From Chrysogorgia sp. JL179-B06 (taxonomy: Eukaryota; Cnidaria; Anthozoa; Scleralcyonacea; Chrysogorgiidae), in assembly GCA_035772405.1 (NCBI GenBank), contig JAYKKM010000172.1:300433-364432 (forward strand): 64,000 nucleotides of DNA. Reading direction: 5' to 3'. Below are positions 23,361-34,170 of the stretch, in pieces. Within the stretch, counting starts at the first letter, position 1; each line of letters opens with the position of its first letter. The position numbers and the translations under genes were made by a program. Under the pieces are notes generated by a model. That model had not been told where the DNA came from, ran no database searches, and saw nothing but the letters and a program-made list of their open reading frames with translations.

Positions 23361-23498
23361 GTTGTTCTACGGGAAACAGTAATCTTATGTAATCTAGAAA
23401 TAATATAGAATTTGAGTTATACTTACTTTAACTATGAAATTATTCAATGGTTTCATTAGAACAGTTAAAACAACTTGGATCACTTGAGATATTAACAA

Positions 23499-26400
23499 AT
23501 GGCCGAACAGATAGTGGTTGCTGAACAACTGGATGACAAAGGAGCGGTGTGGAGGGAAAATGGAAATTTAGCCGGTACTACAAACATTAGCATTCGTGAA
23601 TATAAGGAAGTTGATTACCATCAGAAAGCTTCGGGTAACGCTCATGATCAATCAGACGACACAGGAGTGGTAGCCAGAGATTATAGAAATATAGGGGATA
23701 TGCACCGGATGAATGGTCAATACGAAAAAGCAATTGACTGGGATAAAGAAGCTTTGGCGAATGTGACTCAATCGGGGGACATGTACAAGCGAGAAGTAGC
23801 GAATGCTCATAAAAATACAAGAGACATATACACCGACAATGGTCAATACAAAAATGCAAATGACGAATTGGTAGACAAAGAAATAGCGAGGAAACACTGC
23901 AATAATGGAATCGCGTATAACAGCATTGGTCAACACAGAAGTAAGGTACTTGAATATCATTTTAAGGCGTTGAAGACTGCTCAAGCATTGGGAGACAAAG
24001 AAGGAATATGGCGGATATACGACAATATTGGTCTCAACTACGAAAGCATTGGTAAATCCAGAGAGGCTATTGACTTCCATCTTAAAGCCTTAGAGATATT
24101 TAAAGACTTGGGAGACAAACGAAGTCTAGCAAAAACGCAACTATATCTTGGAAATTTATACGATAAGATAGATCGGCAGAGCAAGGATATGCACTTGAAT
24201 ATTGCTAAAGAACTAGCAAGAGGAAAACTTCACGAAAACATGGAGAATGTCTGCATACTTAGCATTGGTGGTCAATACGACAAGTCAATTAACTGCCATG
24301 ATAAACACACGGAAATCGCAGAGGGATTGGGAGATAAACAAGACGCAAAAATAATTCGACGAAATAATGGAATTATGTCAAATGGAAATGTAGGGACAAC
24401 TGGATATCGTTACAAGCAGTCGGACGTACGAGGGATGCTCGGGATGACTCAGGAAAGACGGGAACATCTGACCTGTAAGTGCGTCTTCATATTAAGTAAC
24501 ACAGACAGCATTCCTTCACAGATGATCGAACGTTTCCAAGAGGCACTAATCTTGCAAGATTTTGAAACAACGCGTGGTGGTGTGGTCGTAAGGTTCACCA
24601 CACCGGTTGTCAAGGTAACGTATCAGAATTTTCTCGATGTAGCTATCGGCGTAGATGGAAAAGCAGCAAAGAATGACGTGGTGTGTCATTGTAAGACAAT
24701 ATTCGCCACAATTGAGGGTATTTTGTTTGAAGAAGGGCTGTGTTCTCACTGCGTAAAGACTTGTCAAGAGGACAGTGTTATGCTTGGTAGCGGAGGAGCG
24801 CAGGGGTTACCCACAGAGGCAGAGCTATTCATCACTAAAGTTGAGTCATTAACTACAGAAATGTGTCTGATAAAAAACGCTATGATAAGCCTATTAACGA
24901 GAGATGTCAACCGCGAAGATGGAGCAGACAGGTCTGCAACAGAAGACATTTCATCAGAGTATCATTTAAACGAAGAACGGTGGAAGAAATCAGCTGAAAT
25001 GAAATCCAAATACCAAGGAATCTTGCGACAACTTCGCCTTCTTAACGAGGAACTTGGCGTTCGAAAAAATTATCGAGCATTGCAGGGAAGAGAGACGAAG
25101 TCTATTCAATCTGACTCAGCCGCCATGGAAACATTTCCGCAAGACGTATCCCCGGTATATTCTGAAGAAGCCGACATGATAAACGAAACGCCAGAGGTGA
25201 ATTATGGCGTCCAGAAAGCAGACGAAGGAACCACAACCATCTTGGAAGAAAACTATCCAGTGTCGATGCTGCTTGAGTATTTCACGAGTTCCTTGCAAGA
25301 GCATGACTGGGACGAATTGCGACGTGTAATGCAATATCACATCCCTGAGAATGTCCTGCGGAGCCTTCCGAATGGAATCGGGATATTCGAAGAACTCGTA
25401 GATCGCAACTTCGTGAGTGACTGAGACATGAAATTACTGCGCGATGTATTTTACCAAATACAACGGATGGACTGCGTTCATTTAATAGACCGCGCTAAAG
25501 AAAGCGATTGCTCGTTGTTGATCGAAAACGCGCAAGCGGTGAATGTTGTTGCAGTGGGTCAGCAAAATGGTCCGAGTGTTGCCTCTGTACAAGAAATCCG
25601 ACGTACACCCGTCGCAGGACATCAGCCTGAATTAGGTCGTGCATCGGGTTTTCAAATGCCCGCAAATGTCAGGGATGGTACTACTGAGCGCTTCGTGGGG
25701 ACTAACGTATGTAAACAACTGGATCTCAGAGAAGCGCGTATTGGAAATGGTGCCCAAGGACAGTTGGGTGATCGCGAGCTACCATACAAGTGCAAGAATT
25801 CACCTCGAACGTCCCAGACACAAAAGGCTGCTCATCGCGCAAATCCTGTAGTACTAGCAAGCGATGTCGTAGGGAAAAGTCCAATCCGGAAGGAAAGCGC
25901 ACAAGTAGGCTTCGAAGCAAATAAGGCTACTGGTTTCAGCCCAACCACGAGAGGTACACGACCAAGTGAGTCCGAGGAGCAAATTGGAGACGATAATGAG
26001 ATTAGCGAGGGCCAAGATAAACGAAACAACACAGGTAGTCAAAATGGCGAATGTTGGACTACCGCAAGTTGTGAGGCTAGATGTTGTAAGACCGGAAGTT
26101 GCGAGGCCAAAAGTAACAAGACCGAAAGTTACAAGACCGGAAGTTTGAAGAACGGAAGTTGCGATGCTGGAAGTGACAAGATCGGAAGTTGTGGGTCCGG
26201 ATATTACGATGGCGCAAATAATCATGATACGAGGCGTGACCGAAGTTTGCGACAGATAGGTCAAAGTGGAGGGGAAGGAAACTCAAATTGGGCTAAAAAT
26301 GTTCAATTTCCATGTGAGCACTACAAGCGATATTGTGATGTTCAATTTGGTTGCTGTGAGGGATTTTGGCCTTGTCACCGATGTCACAATTCAGAAAGCC

Positions 26401-29400
26401 AATGCGAAGAGAAAAAGCTCCTTGCGCGAGACATCACGAAAATAAGATGCAAAAGGTGTAGCAGAGTTCAAGAGGTAGGTTCACTACCCCTATAGGTTCT
26501 ATTAATAACAATATTTCATTAATTAAAATAATTAATTAATTGAAATTAACCCAAAATCGTGACCATGCTAAAATTTAATTAATCGTTTTTTTCTAAAAAA
26601 ATTCCAGTTCCCAAAAGAAAATCCCTGTTGCGTTGAATGTGGATTGAAGTTCTCTGAATACTTTTGCGCCATATGTCAGCACCTTACAGGAATGGAAAAT
26701 CACCCGTACCATTGCAACGGATGTGGAATATGTAGGTAGGTAGAGGAGAATTGGGAACAGGGCATGTCGGAGGGAAGACGGGAGAGCATTGGTGTGCTAA
26801 GAAATTCTGAGGGGGCAAACGTTCGAACTCAGGCGTGAACAAGAACGCAACGAGGTTGCTAATTAACGCAAGTTAATCTATATTAAGAAATTTAACCTCC
26901 AAAGTCGGCGAAATTTTTTCCGCCATTGCTCAAAACTTGTTCCAGACGAGCCCGCGATTGTGATTGTGACGTCAGAAACTCAACACGTGACACTATTAAA
27001 GCTTTATGGAAATTATACGACAAGTTACAATATAAAGTTTTCCCCAAGTAGCTTTATATTCATACACAACTAGCCACGTGTAGAGTCTTTGACGTCACTC
27101 CCTCTAATCGGAACCTAAGCGTCCGGAACATGTTCGAGTAATGGCGGCTGTATAATCTCGTATAAAAACAGTCTGAAAAGGCAATGTCCCACACTCGCAA
27201 TTGCTTGAAATTTCGCAAATAAAGTAAGAACACCATGCTCTTTACAAATATGTAAAAATTCGGGATACCAAAAATTTGATCACATGGCACTTTAACTTGT
27301 AACGACTTGCGATGGCATCTGTCAAACGGCGGGACAAGTTGTCGCAAGTTCTGCACTGCATTGTTATTTTGTTTACTAAGCACGAACAGTTGCTAAGTAA
27401 CAGCTCTCATCTGTCCGAGTAACGTCGTCGATCTGAAGACGTGAATATGCTCAGAGTGGCGTTTACTCTTGGGACTAAGAATTATTCATTTTATTTTGAA
27501 TGACGTCATCATTGCCTTCGTACATACCTTCTATTTGCACCCATATAACCCCCCTCCCCCAAACAACCGTCTGCTACGCAGGCTACCCATATAACTGCGC
27601 GCTTCTTCTTTTTCGAGAAGACTGGAAGACTAAGGTACATGCAAGGTGGGCGCGCAAGTGTTCGTGGGAGCGTTTGTAGGGACATTGATATTGTATTTGT
27701 GCTTTCATATGTGACATTTGTCTTTCCAAACTATCCCAAGAAGACTTGCACGCCGACCTTGTTCCCAGTCTTCTACTCTTTTCTCGGAAAAGGTTAATTA
27801 TTTTTCAGTTATTGTTTGAATTTAAAGTGGTTCTGTCCTGTTAAACACATATCATATCGTGTGAAATAAATAGCAGGTTATATATGTGATAACTAATCTT
27901 TTATTAGGAAGCCCTATTCATTATTACAATGGTTTTCAAAGGGGTCCTAATATGTTAACACTACTAGCTGTAGTAGCGCTAATAGGCTTTTGAACGACAG
28001 TGCCCAAGCCTTAACAGAGTACTTGTAATTTGCAGAGTAAAGGAGGACAGATCATTCCATTGCGATGTATGTGGTGTCTGTATGGATGTGAAACTTTTGG
28101 AAAACCATAAGTGTCGCCCTGATTCAGCGCATGATGAATGCTGTATTTGTCTAGAGGTAAGTTTGAGTAGTTTGAGCTATATATACTCTGCAATAGCTTT
28201 CCAACTAGAACTATCAACATTTTCATCATCATCGTCATTATCATCATCGTCATTATCGTTATTGGCACCGTCGTCGCCGCCGTCGTCGTCGTCATCATCA
28301 TCATCATCATATATCATCATATATCATCATATATCGTCATCATCATTAACATTATTATTATCACCATAATCGTCGTCGTCGTCATCATCGTCATTGCTAT
28401 TATCATGATCATCGTCGTCGTCGTCGTGATCATCATCGTCATCATTATCATCGTCGTCGTCGTCGTCGTCATCATCATCGTTGTCGTCGTCGTCATCATC
28501 ATCGACATCACTATCACCATCATCGTCATTATCATCAATATCATCACCGTCCTCATCATACCATAATCATCAATCATCAGATACTATGGGGGAGGGGGAA
28601 AGTCGATAAAATGTGAATTGTGGATTAAAAGAAAAGTGGATGAAAGAAAAAGCAAAGTTAAATGTTCGGGATATTTTTTCCTTCAAGGATGCTTTCTACG
28701 GATGCCATATACTTCCATGTAGTCATAAAGTTCACGTGAATTGTATGCAAATGATGCTGAAGAATAGAATGTAAGTAATAATATAATAATGATATACAAT
28801 ATTATTTGCCCAGGATAATATTGAACATGAGTAAAAACGCACAACTTGTTGCAGTTAACTATGAACAATGTTGTGTTGCCAACTGTGAACAATGTTGTCC
28901 TGCCAACTGTGAACAACGTTGTGCAGCCAACTGTGAACAATGTTGTGCAGTCAACTGTGAACAATGTTGCGCTGTCGACTGTGAACAATGTTGTACTGCC
29001 AACTGTAAACAATGTTGTGCTATTAACTGTGAACAATGTTGTCCAGCCAACTGTGAACAATGTAGTGCTGTTAACTGTGAACAATGTTGTGCAGCCAACT
29101 GCAAACAATGTTGTTCTGTCAACTATAAACAATGGTTCACCAATGCTTTGTCTACCCTTTTCTTTCTTTTCCTTCCCTTACTTTTATTCCTTTGCTTTTA
29201 TTTCACTTGCATCCCCTTCCTTTTTCTTGCTTTTCCATATCCTTTGCTTTGCCATATCTCTTGCTTTGTCATACCCCTTGCTTTTCCATATCCCTTGGTT
29301 TGCTATATGCCTTGGTTTGCCATATCACTGGCTTTGCCACATCCCTTGCTTTGTCATGTCCCTTACTTTGTCATATCCCTTGCTTTGCCATATCCCTTGC

Positions 29401-30208
29401 TTTGCCATATCACTGGCTTTTCCATATCCCTTGCTTTTCCATATCCCTTGCTTTACCATCCTTTGTTTTGCGACATCTCTTGCTTTGCCATATCACTTAC
29501 ATTGCCATACCCCCTTGCTTTTCCATATCCCTTGGTTTTCCATATGCCTTGGTTTTCCATATCCTTTGCTTTGCCATATCTCTTGCTTTGTCATACCCCT
29601 TGCTTTTCCATATCCCTTACTTTTCCATATCCCTTGGTTTTCCATATGCCTTGGTTTGCCATATCCTTTGCTTTGCCATATCCCTTGCTTTGCCACATCC
29701 CTTGCTTTGTCATATCCCTTACTTTGCCATATCCCTTGCTTTGCCATATCACTGGCTTTTCCATATCCCTTGCTTTTCCATATACCTTGCTTTACCATCC
29801 ATTGTTTTGCGACATCTCTTGCTTTGCCATATCACTTACATTGCCATATCCCTTGCTTTGCCATATTCCTTGCTTTGCCATCCCTTAATTGCTTTTTGAT
29901 ATCGCTGGATTTGCCACATCCCTTGTTTTGCCATATTCTTTACTTAATTGTCATATCCGTTGCTTTGTCATATCCGTTGCTTTGCCATATCCCTTAATTG
30001 CTTTGTCATATTTTACATGCTAATCTTTCGCTTAGCTTTACTTCGCCATACTTCAATCAACTTGTATTCCTTTGATGCTATCATGCTTATTCGATTTACC
30101 TGCAGCGCAATATTTGAACACTTCGAACGTAAAACCATTTTGTATTTTTCTTGCAGAAAAAGCTGTCCCGTATGTCGAAAACCTTTTTCCGGCAAACCGG
30201 TGCACTGA
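23499..30208 (+). CDS. TPR - death effector domain - RCHY1-like CHY/RING protein (in-frame TGA in exon 1)
   Basis: Five exons join in phase: 23,499-26,474, 26,608-26,735, 28,036-28,156, 28,688-28,770 and 30,157-30,208, giving 1,120 codons including the stop. The start ATG sits in ACAAATGG. Residues 60-280 hold TPR repeats of the LGN type (YDNIGLNYESIGKSREAI, ALGDKEG). Residues about 445-520 look coiled-coil. Residues 588-670 match a death effector domain (LPNGIGIFEEL...LLRDVFYQIQRMD). From about 935 on the protein follows human RCHY1/Pirh2: CHY finger (FPCEHYKRYC...CHRCHN), CTCHY finger (YFCAICQHL...CNGCGICR), then a C3H2C3 RING (CCICLE...LPCSHKVHVNC...CPVC). Codon 642 (25,422-25,424) is TGA, in frame and inside the DED; the duplicate at 60 kb has CGA. 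TPR plus DED suggests a ubiquitin ligase tied to death or immune signalling; that role is inference. Confidence 0.88.
26060..26215 (+). repeat. in-frame degenerate GSC-repeat in the TPR-DED-RING coding exon
   Basis: 15-nt units around GACCGGAAGTTGCGAGGC encode a run such as KTGSCEAKSNKTESY, just before the CHY finger. The duplicate (60,920-61,090) has the same repeat with different unit number and changes that keep the frame open. Confidence 0.8.
26877..27291. mobile_element. TTAA-flanked insertion in intron 2, absent from copy 2
   Basis: TTAA at 26,873-26,876 and 27,292-27,295 frame about 415 bp. The duplicate has one TTAA at 61,894-61,897 and no insert. The right end read inward (AAGTGCCATGTGATCAAATT) resembles the end of the 15,458-16,029 MITE, so the two are related. 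Confidence 0.75.
28213..28580 (+). repeat. (TCA/TCG)n microsatellite
   Basis: Long ATC/GTC trinucleotide run inside intron 3 of the TPR-DED-RING gene. The open frames across it in several phases are artefacts. Confidence 0.95.
28856..29135 (+). repeat. 21-bp minisatellite AACTGTGAACAATGTTGTGCC, about 13 units
   Basis: The unit length is a multiple of three, so several frames stay open and yield runs such as NCEQCCAANCEQCC. It lies between RING exon and last exon, after a good donor (GTAAGT at 28,771), so it is intronic. Confidence 0.92.
29227..29995 (+). repeat. 17-bp minisatellite CCATATCCCTTGCTTTG, over 40 units
   Basis: Many tandem variants of TTTGCCATATCCCTTGC with single-base changes. 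Overlapping hydrophobic open frames in all three plus frames follow from the repeat. Confidence 0.95.
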
Positions 30209-30249
30209 CCGACTCTAAAACAACCAAGAGATAGAGGCATCGTTATTGG

Positions 30250-30480
30250 CACCGTCGTCGTCGTCATCGTCGTCATCGTCGTCATCATCATCATCATCAT
30301 CATCGTCATCATCATCATCATCATCATATATCATCATCATCATTATTATTATCATCATAATCGTCGTCGTCATCATCATCATTGCTATTATCATGATCAT
30401 CATCGTCGTCATCATCATCATCATCGTCGTCATCATCATCGTCGTCATCATCGTCATCATAATCATCATTATCATCGTCT
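30250..30480 (+). repeat. (TCA/TCG)n microsatellite, second unit
   Basis: Counterpart of the run at 28,213-28,580. Translated frames are only poly-Asp, Ser or Met/Ile. Confidence 0.95.
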
Positions 30481-30531
30481 CCCATCAAAAAAAGAAGAAA
30501 GTTAAATGTTCGTGATATTTTTTCCTCCAAG

Positions 30532-30617
30532 GATGCTTTCTATGCATGCCATATACATCCAATGTAGCCATAAAGTTCACGTGAATTGTATGCAAATGAT
30601 GCTGAAGAATAGAATGT
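30532..30617 (+). pseudogene. duplicated RING exon with frameshift
   Basis: Follows the acceptor CTCCAAG and matches 28,688-28,770 except for an extra A (CATCCAATGTAG against CTTCCATGTAG). The reading frame meets TAG at once, so the zinc-binding CxH...C half is lost. The donor is changed to GTAGGT. Confidence 0.85.
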
Positions 30618-30703
30618 AGGTAATAATATAATAATGATAATAATACAATATTATTTACCCAGGATAATATTGAACAGGAGTAAAAACGCACAACTTGTTG
30701 CAG

Positions 30704-30975
30704 GCAACTATGAACAATGTTGTCCTGCCAACTGTGAACAATGTTGTGTTGCCAACTGTGAACAATGTTGTGTTGCCAACTGTGAACAATGTTGTGTTGC
30801 CAACTGTGAACAATGTTGTGCAGCCAACTGTGAACAATGTTGTGCAGTCAACTATGAACAATGTTGTGCTGTCAACTGTGAACAATGTTCTGCTGCCAAC
30901 TGTGAACAATGTTTTGCTGCCAAGTGTGAATATTGTTTTGTCAACTATCAATAATGTTGTGCTGTCAACTATGAA
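30704..30975 (+). repeat. 21-bp minisatellite, second unit
   Basis: About 13 units of the same repeat as 28,856-29,135 with different variant order, showing divergence since the tandem duplication. Confidence 0.92.
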
Positions 30976-31075
30976 CAATGGTTCACCAATGCTTTGCCTT
31001 CCCTTTTCTTTCTTTTCCTTCCCTTGCTTTTATTCCTTTGCTTTTATTTCACTTGCATCCCCTTCCTTTTTCTTG

Positions 31076-31590
31076 CTTTTCCATATCCTTTGCTTTGCCA
31101 TATCCCTTGCTTTTCCATATCCCTTGCTTTTCCATATCCCTTGGTTTGCCATATGCCTTGGTTTGCCATATCCTTTGCTTTGCGATAGCCCTTGCTTTGC
31201 CACTTCCCTTGCTTTGTCATATCCCTTGCTTTGCCATATCCCTTGCTTTGCCATATCCCTTGCTTTTACCATCCTTTGTTTTGGAACATCTCTTACTTTG
31301 CCATATACCTTGCTTTTCCATACCCCTTGCTTTGTTTTGCGACATCTCTTGCTTTGCCATATCACTTACATTGCCATATCCCTTGCTTTGCCATATTCCT
31401 TGCTTTGCCATCCCTTGCTTTGCCATATCCCTTGCTTTGCCATATCCCTTGCTTTGCCACATCCCTTGTTTTGCCATATTCCTTACTTTGCCATATCCGT
31501 TGCTTTGCCATATCCGTTGCTTTGCCATATCCCTTGCTTTGCCATCACTTGCTTTGCCATAATCCCTTACTTTGCCATATCCCTTAATTG
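31076..31590 (+). repeat. 17-bp minisatellite, second unit
   Basis: Same CCATATCCCTTGCTTTG repeat as at 29,227-29,995 but about 250 bp shorter. Confidence 0.93.
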
Positions 31591-31752
31591 CTTTGTCATA
31601 TTTTACATGCTAATCTTTCGCCTAGCTTTACTTCGCCATACTTCAATCAATTTGTATTCCTTCGATGCTATCATGCTTATTCGATTTACCTGCAGCGCAA
31701 TATTTGAACACTTTGAACACGAACGTAAAACTATTTTGTATTTTTCTTACAG

Positions 31753-31804
31753 AAAAAGCTGTCCCGTATGTCGAAAACGTTTTTCGGGCAAACCGGTGCA
31801 CTGA
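31753..31804 (+). CDS. duplicate last exon of the RING gene, intact
   Basis: After TTTTTCTTACAG the exon reads as 30,157-30,208 with one residue changed (RKRF for RKPF), ends KPVH and stop. It could serve as an alternative last exon for RING exon 28,688-28,770, since phase and acceptor are kept. No proof that it is used. Confidence 0.6.
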
Positions 31805-32279
31805 CCGACTCTAAAACAACCAATGGAGATGGAGGCGGAAGAAGACTTGACAAAAATGCGGTTTTGACCGGCATGTACTAAAACCGGGAACAGTCCGGAA
31901 CAACACGGAACAGTCTGGCACTTTTTAATTGCGTTTTCATCAAAATTATTTGAAATACGTTACATATTATATATAAGGATCAGTCTCTCTAAAACGGACA
32001 CATTCTAGAGGACTGTTCACTTTAATGTTTATATTACATAAAATTAGATTATCAGCTGAACCTTTTTATAAACCTGCATGTGTCTTTATGAGTAAATTTT
32101 TTTGGAACTTAAGATTGCACTTGTCTGATCAGACAGAGTGGTCACGTGTCTTCTCTTGGTCAATGGGATGGGGCATTGTTGCACAGCAAAAGTTAACAAG
32201 TACCGCTTTTTCCGCTAGATTGTATGATTGCGGGCGCACACTTTGTACAGGGTAAACAAAATGGCTGACCATGATTACG

Positions 32280-32335
32280 AAGCGAGCGAGAATCGAGGGT
32301 GAGCATGAAGTACTTATGGTCAGCAGTCGCAATAA
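32280..32335 (+). repeat. dispersed repeat fragment
   Basis: AATCGAGGGTGAGCATGAAG...GGTCAGCAGTCGCA matches the outer arm of the 10,878-11,888 element. Confidence 0.75.
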
Positions 32336-32522
32336 TTTACCGTTGATCTGTATAAGAGACTGGATCGAGCAACCCATTGTTCGATGCTGCGAAAAGTGAA
32401 GCCAAAACATGTCGCGACGGCCATTTTGGAGAGACCACCTACGCTATGTAATTACGTTTCTGTCACGGAGCTGTAGTTTGTGTTCTAAAGTACACAAAAA
32501 CCTTCGACAACTGATTCGTTTA

Positions 32523-32902
32523 ACTGTAAATTCAAAAGAGTAGTTTTGACCCATTCAAGGGAGTAGTTTTTGTGACCCCAGAACTATAATTTTGGTGAAT
32601 CGAGTCTATCAAAGAGTAACGTGACTCCTTGTTGACTCCGGAAAAGAGTCCAATGATCCCACCAAGAGTCATATGACTCTAAGAGCGAGTTCAGAGACTC
32701 CGGCAAACACGAGGGTCAAAACAACTCTTGACTCAACATTAGGGTCAAAACAATTCTTGACTCAACATTAGGGTCAAAACAACTCTTGACTCAACATTAG
32801 GGTCAAAACAACTCTTGGAGTAAAAATGACTCCTTGAAATAGTCGAAATGACCCCCAGAATAAAAGAGCTGAAATGACTCCTCGCGCTTTTGAATTTACA
32901 GT
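32523..32902. mobile_element. 380-bp MITE with 16-bp terminal inverted repeats and an internal 28-bp minisatellite
   Basis: ACTGTAAATTCAAAAG at the left is the exact inverse of the right end, and GTTTA flanks both sides as a possible 5-bp target duplication. Inside, AGGGTCAAAACAACTCTTGA repeats four times at 32,710-32,815. Confidence 0.82.
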
Positions 32903-33419
32903 GTTTAGCTTTAACAAATCAAGTGATTCCGAGGGTGGTCTCTCCAATATGGCAGACGTGAGCTACTTCCGGCTTCGAACATTTTCAGAAAACGTCATGC
33001 ACTGTGACGTATACTGTATACTTCCGATCATTTACATACAAAATAAATCGGCTTAATATCTCACGAACGAAGTGAGATATGGAAAAGTTGGAAATGTTAA
33101 GTTTCTATAATTTTAAGAGATCTTTAAAAAAAGTGAGAATTTATTTCAAACTAAATTTTTCAATGCATATGAACTATAAGTGTCCTAAAAATGCAACCAT
33201 TTTGCCCGCAAAATCACTTCCAATAAAAGCAACCCAATCTCTGATATTTCTCGTAGCAAATTGGCTGCATCAGTCAATTTGAACGTCGATTTGTCAATAA
33301 GAGGGACTATAAGAACTAGGGTTGAGTGAGTTTGAACCCGAAGAAGTTTCGGACGAGTAAAATCAAAATGTGTTAATATATACATTGCTGTAGTGAATGT
33401 GGGAGAGCTCGGAGTAGAC

Positions 33420-33550
33420 AGACGATACATGGACGATCGTCAAGCTCGCATCCTCAGAAAAATGATCAGGTTCGATTCCTGTCCTGGACTTAGAATAATT
33501 TTTCTGAGGATACGAGCTTGACGGAGTTGACGATCGTCCATGTATCGTCT
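33420..33550. mobile_element. 131-bp foldback with a B-box-like loop
   Basis: AGACGATACATGGACGATCG at 33,420 returns inverted at 33,531-33,550. The arms pair over about 45 bases, with an extra 9 nt in the right arm. The loop contains CAGGTTCGATTCCTG, which fits a pol III B box. Confidence 0.85.
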
Positions 33551-33589
33551 AAAATCAAAATGGCGCCCAGTTGCTCAGGAATTTTAAAG

Positions 33590-34160
33590 TGCCTATGAAA
33601 TGAAAAAATCGATATTCCATAACGTGTTTCCTTCGAAAGTAGGTTTTGAATAACGAAGATGTCTGTTTTAGCGTGATGACGTCACAAGGTGGACCCGCTG
33701 CACCTGAGAAATATTAAAGTGTTGATATTTCATAAAGCATGACTTAGACAAAGCCGAAACCTCACTGATGTTTGTATAGTTACCATAGAAACATACTAGG
33801 TTCCAGACTCTTTTATCCTTATTTCATAAAATGTAATTTTCTTGTTTTCTGGATACCTGCTGTTGGCTTTGTTCTGGTTATATATTTGGCATGACGTCCT
33901 TAATATGAGAAATGAAAGTGTTTGTCTTAACAATGCCAGGACTAAAACAAGGGCAAGTTTTTATTGACTTCTTTCAGGCGCCTGGAGCCTAGTACTGTAT
34001 ATTACCATGGTGACCATGAAAAGTTGTTTATTGAAATGCTAGTAAGTTTCGTAGTTCTCGTGAAAACACTTCACAAAATATCAAGACTTTAATATTTCTC
34101 TAGTAAAGCATGTCAACCTTGTGACGTCATCACATTAAAATTTCAAATGCTTATAACTAG
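33590..34160. mobile_element. long imperfect palindrome around TGACGTCA boxes
   Basis: GATGACGTCACAAGGTGGAC near 33,675 matches GTCAACCTTGTGACGTCATC near 34,110 inverted. GAGAAATATTAAAGTGTTGA near 33,708 has its inverse near 34,085. Confidence 0.7.
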
Positions 34161-34170
34161 ACAACGGTGA

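Larger units (their letters stand above)
15073..28290 (+). repeat. segmental duplication, copy 1
   Basis: Collinear with 56,059-62,760 in the same orientation. Aligned blocks are 15,073-15,457 with 56,059-56,391, 16,420-17,955 with 56,822-58,450, and 25,140-28,290 with 60,018-62,760. The segment 17,955-25,140 has no partner in copy 2. Both copies include the DED/CHY part of the gene described at 23,499. Confidence 0.88.
28256..31840 (+). repeat. tandem duplication of the terminal RING exons (units 28,256-30,240 and 30,241-31,840)
   Basis: Each unit begins CGTTATTGGCACCGTCGTCG and contains, in order, a trinucleotide microsatellite, the RING exon, a 21-bp minisatellite, a 17-bp minisatellite and the last exon, ending after GACTCTAAAACAACCAA. 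Unit 1 carries intact exons (28,688-28,770; 30,157-30,208). Confidence 0.9.

Noticed and set aside
25422..25424. TGA as a selenocysteine codon
   Set aside because: The paralogue encodes Arg at this position and the site is in a helical DED, not a redox site; a C-to-T change at CpG is simpler.
28806..29997. Long overlapping open frames (up to 383 codons) rich in Cys or in Leu/Phe/Pro
   Set aside because: They are translations of 21-bp and 17-bp minisatellites, open in several frames at once, and lie between a good donor (28,771) and acceptor (30,156).
30215..30530. Poly-Asp, poly-Ser and poly-Ile/Met frames
   Set aside because: Trinucleotide microsatellite read in different frames.
30695..31804. 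369-codon frame ending in the RING C-terminus
   Set aside because: Same minisatellite artefact in the second tandem unit; only the last 52 bases are a real exon copy.
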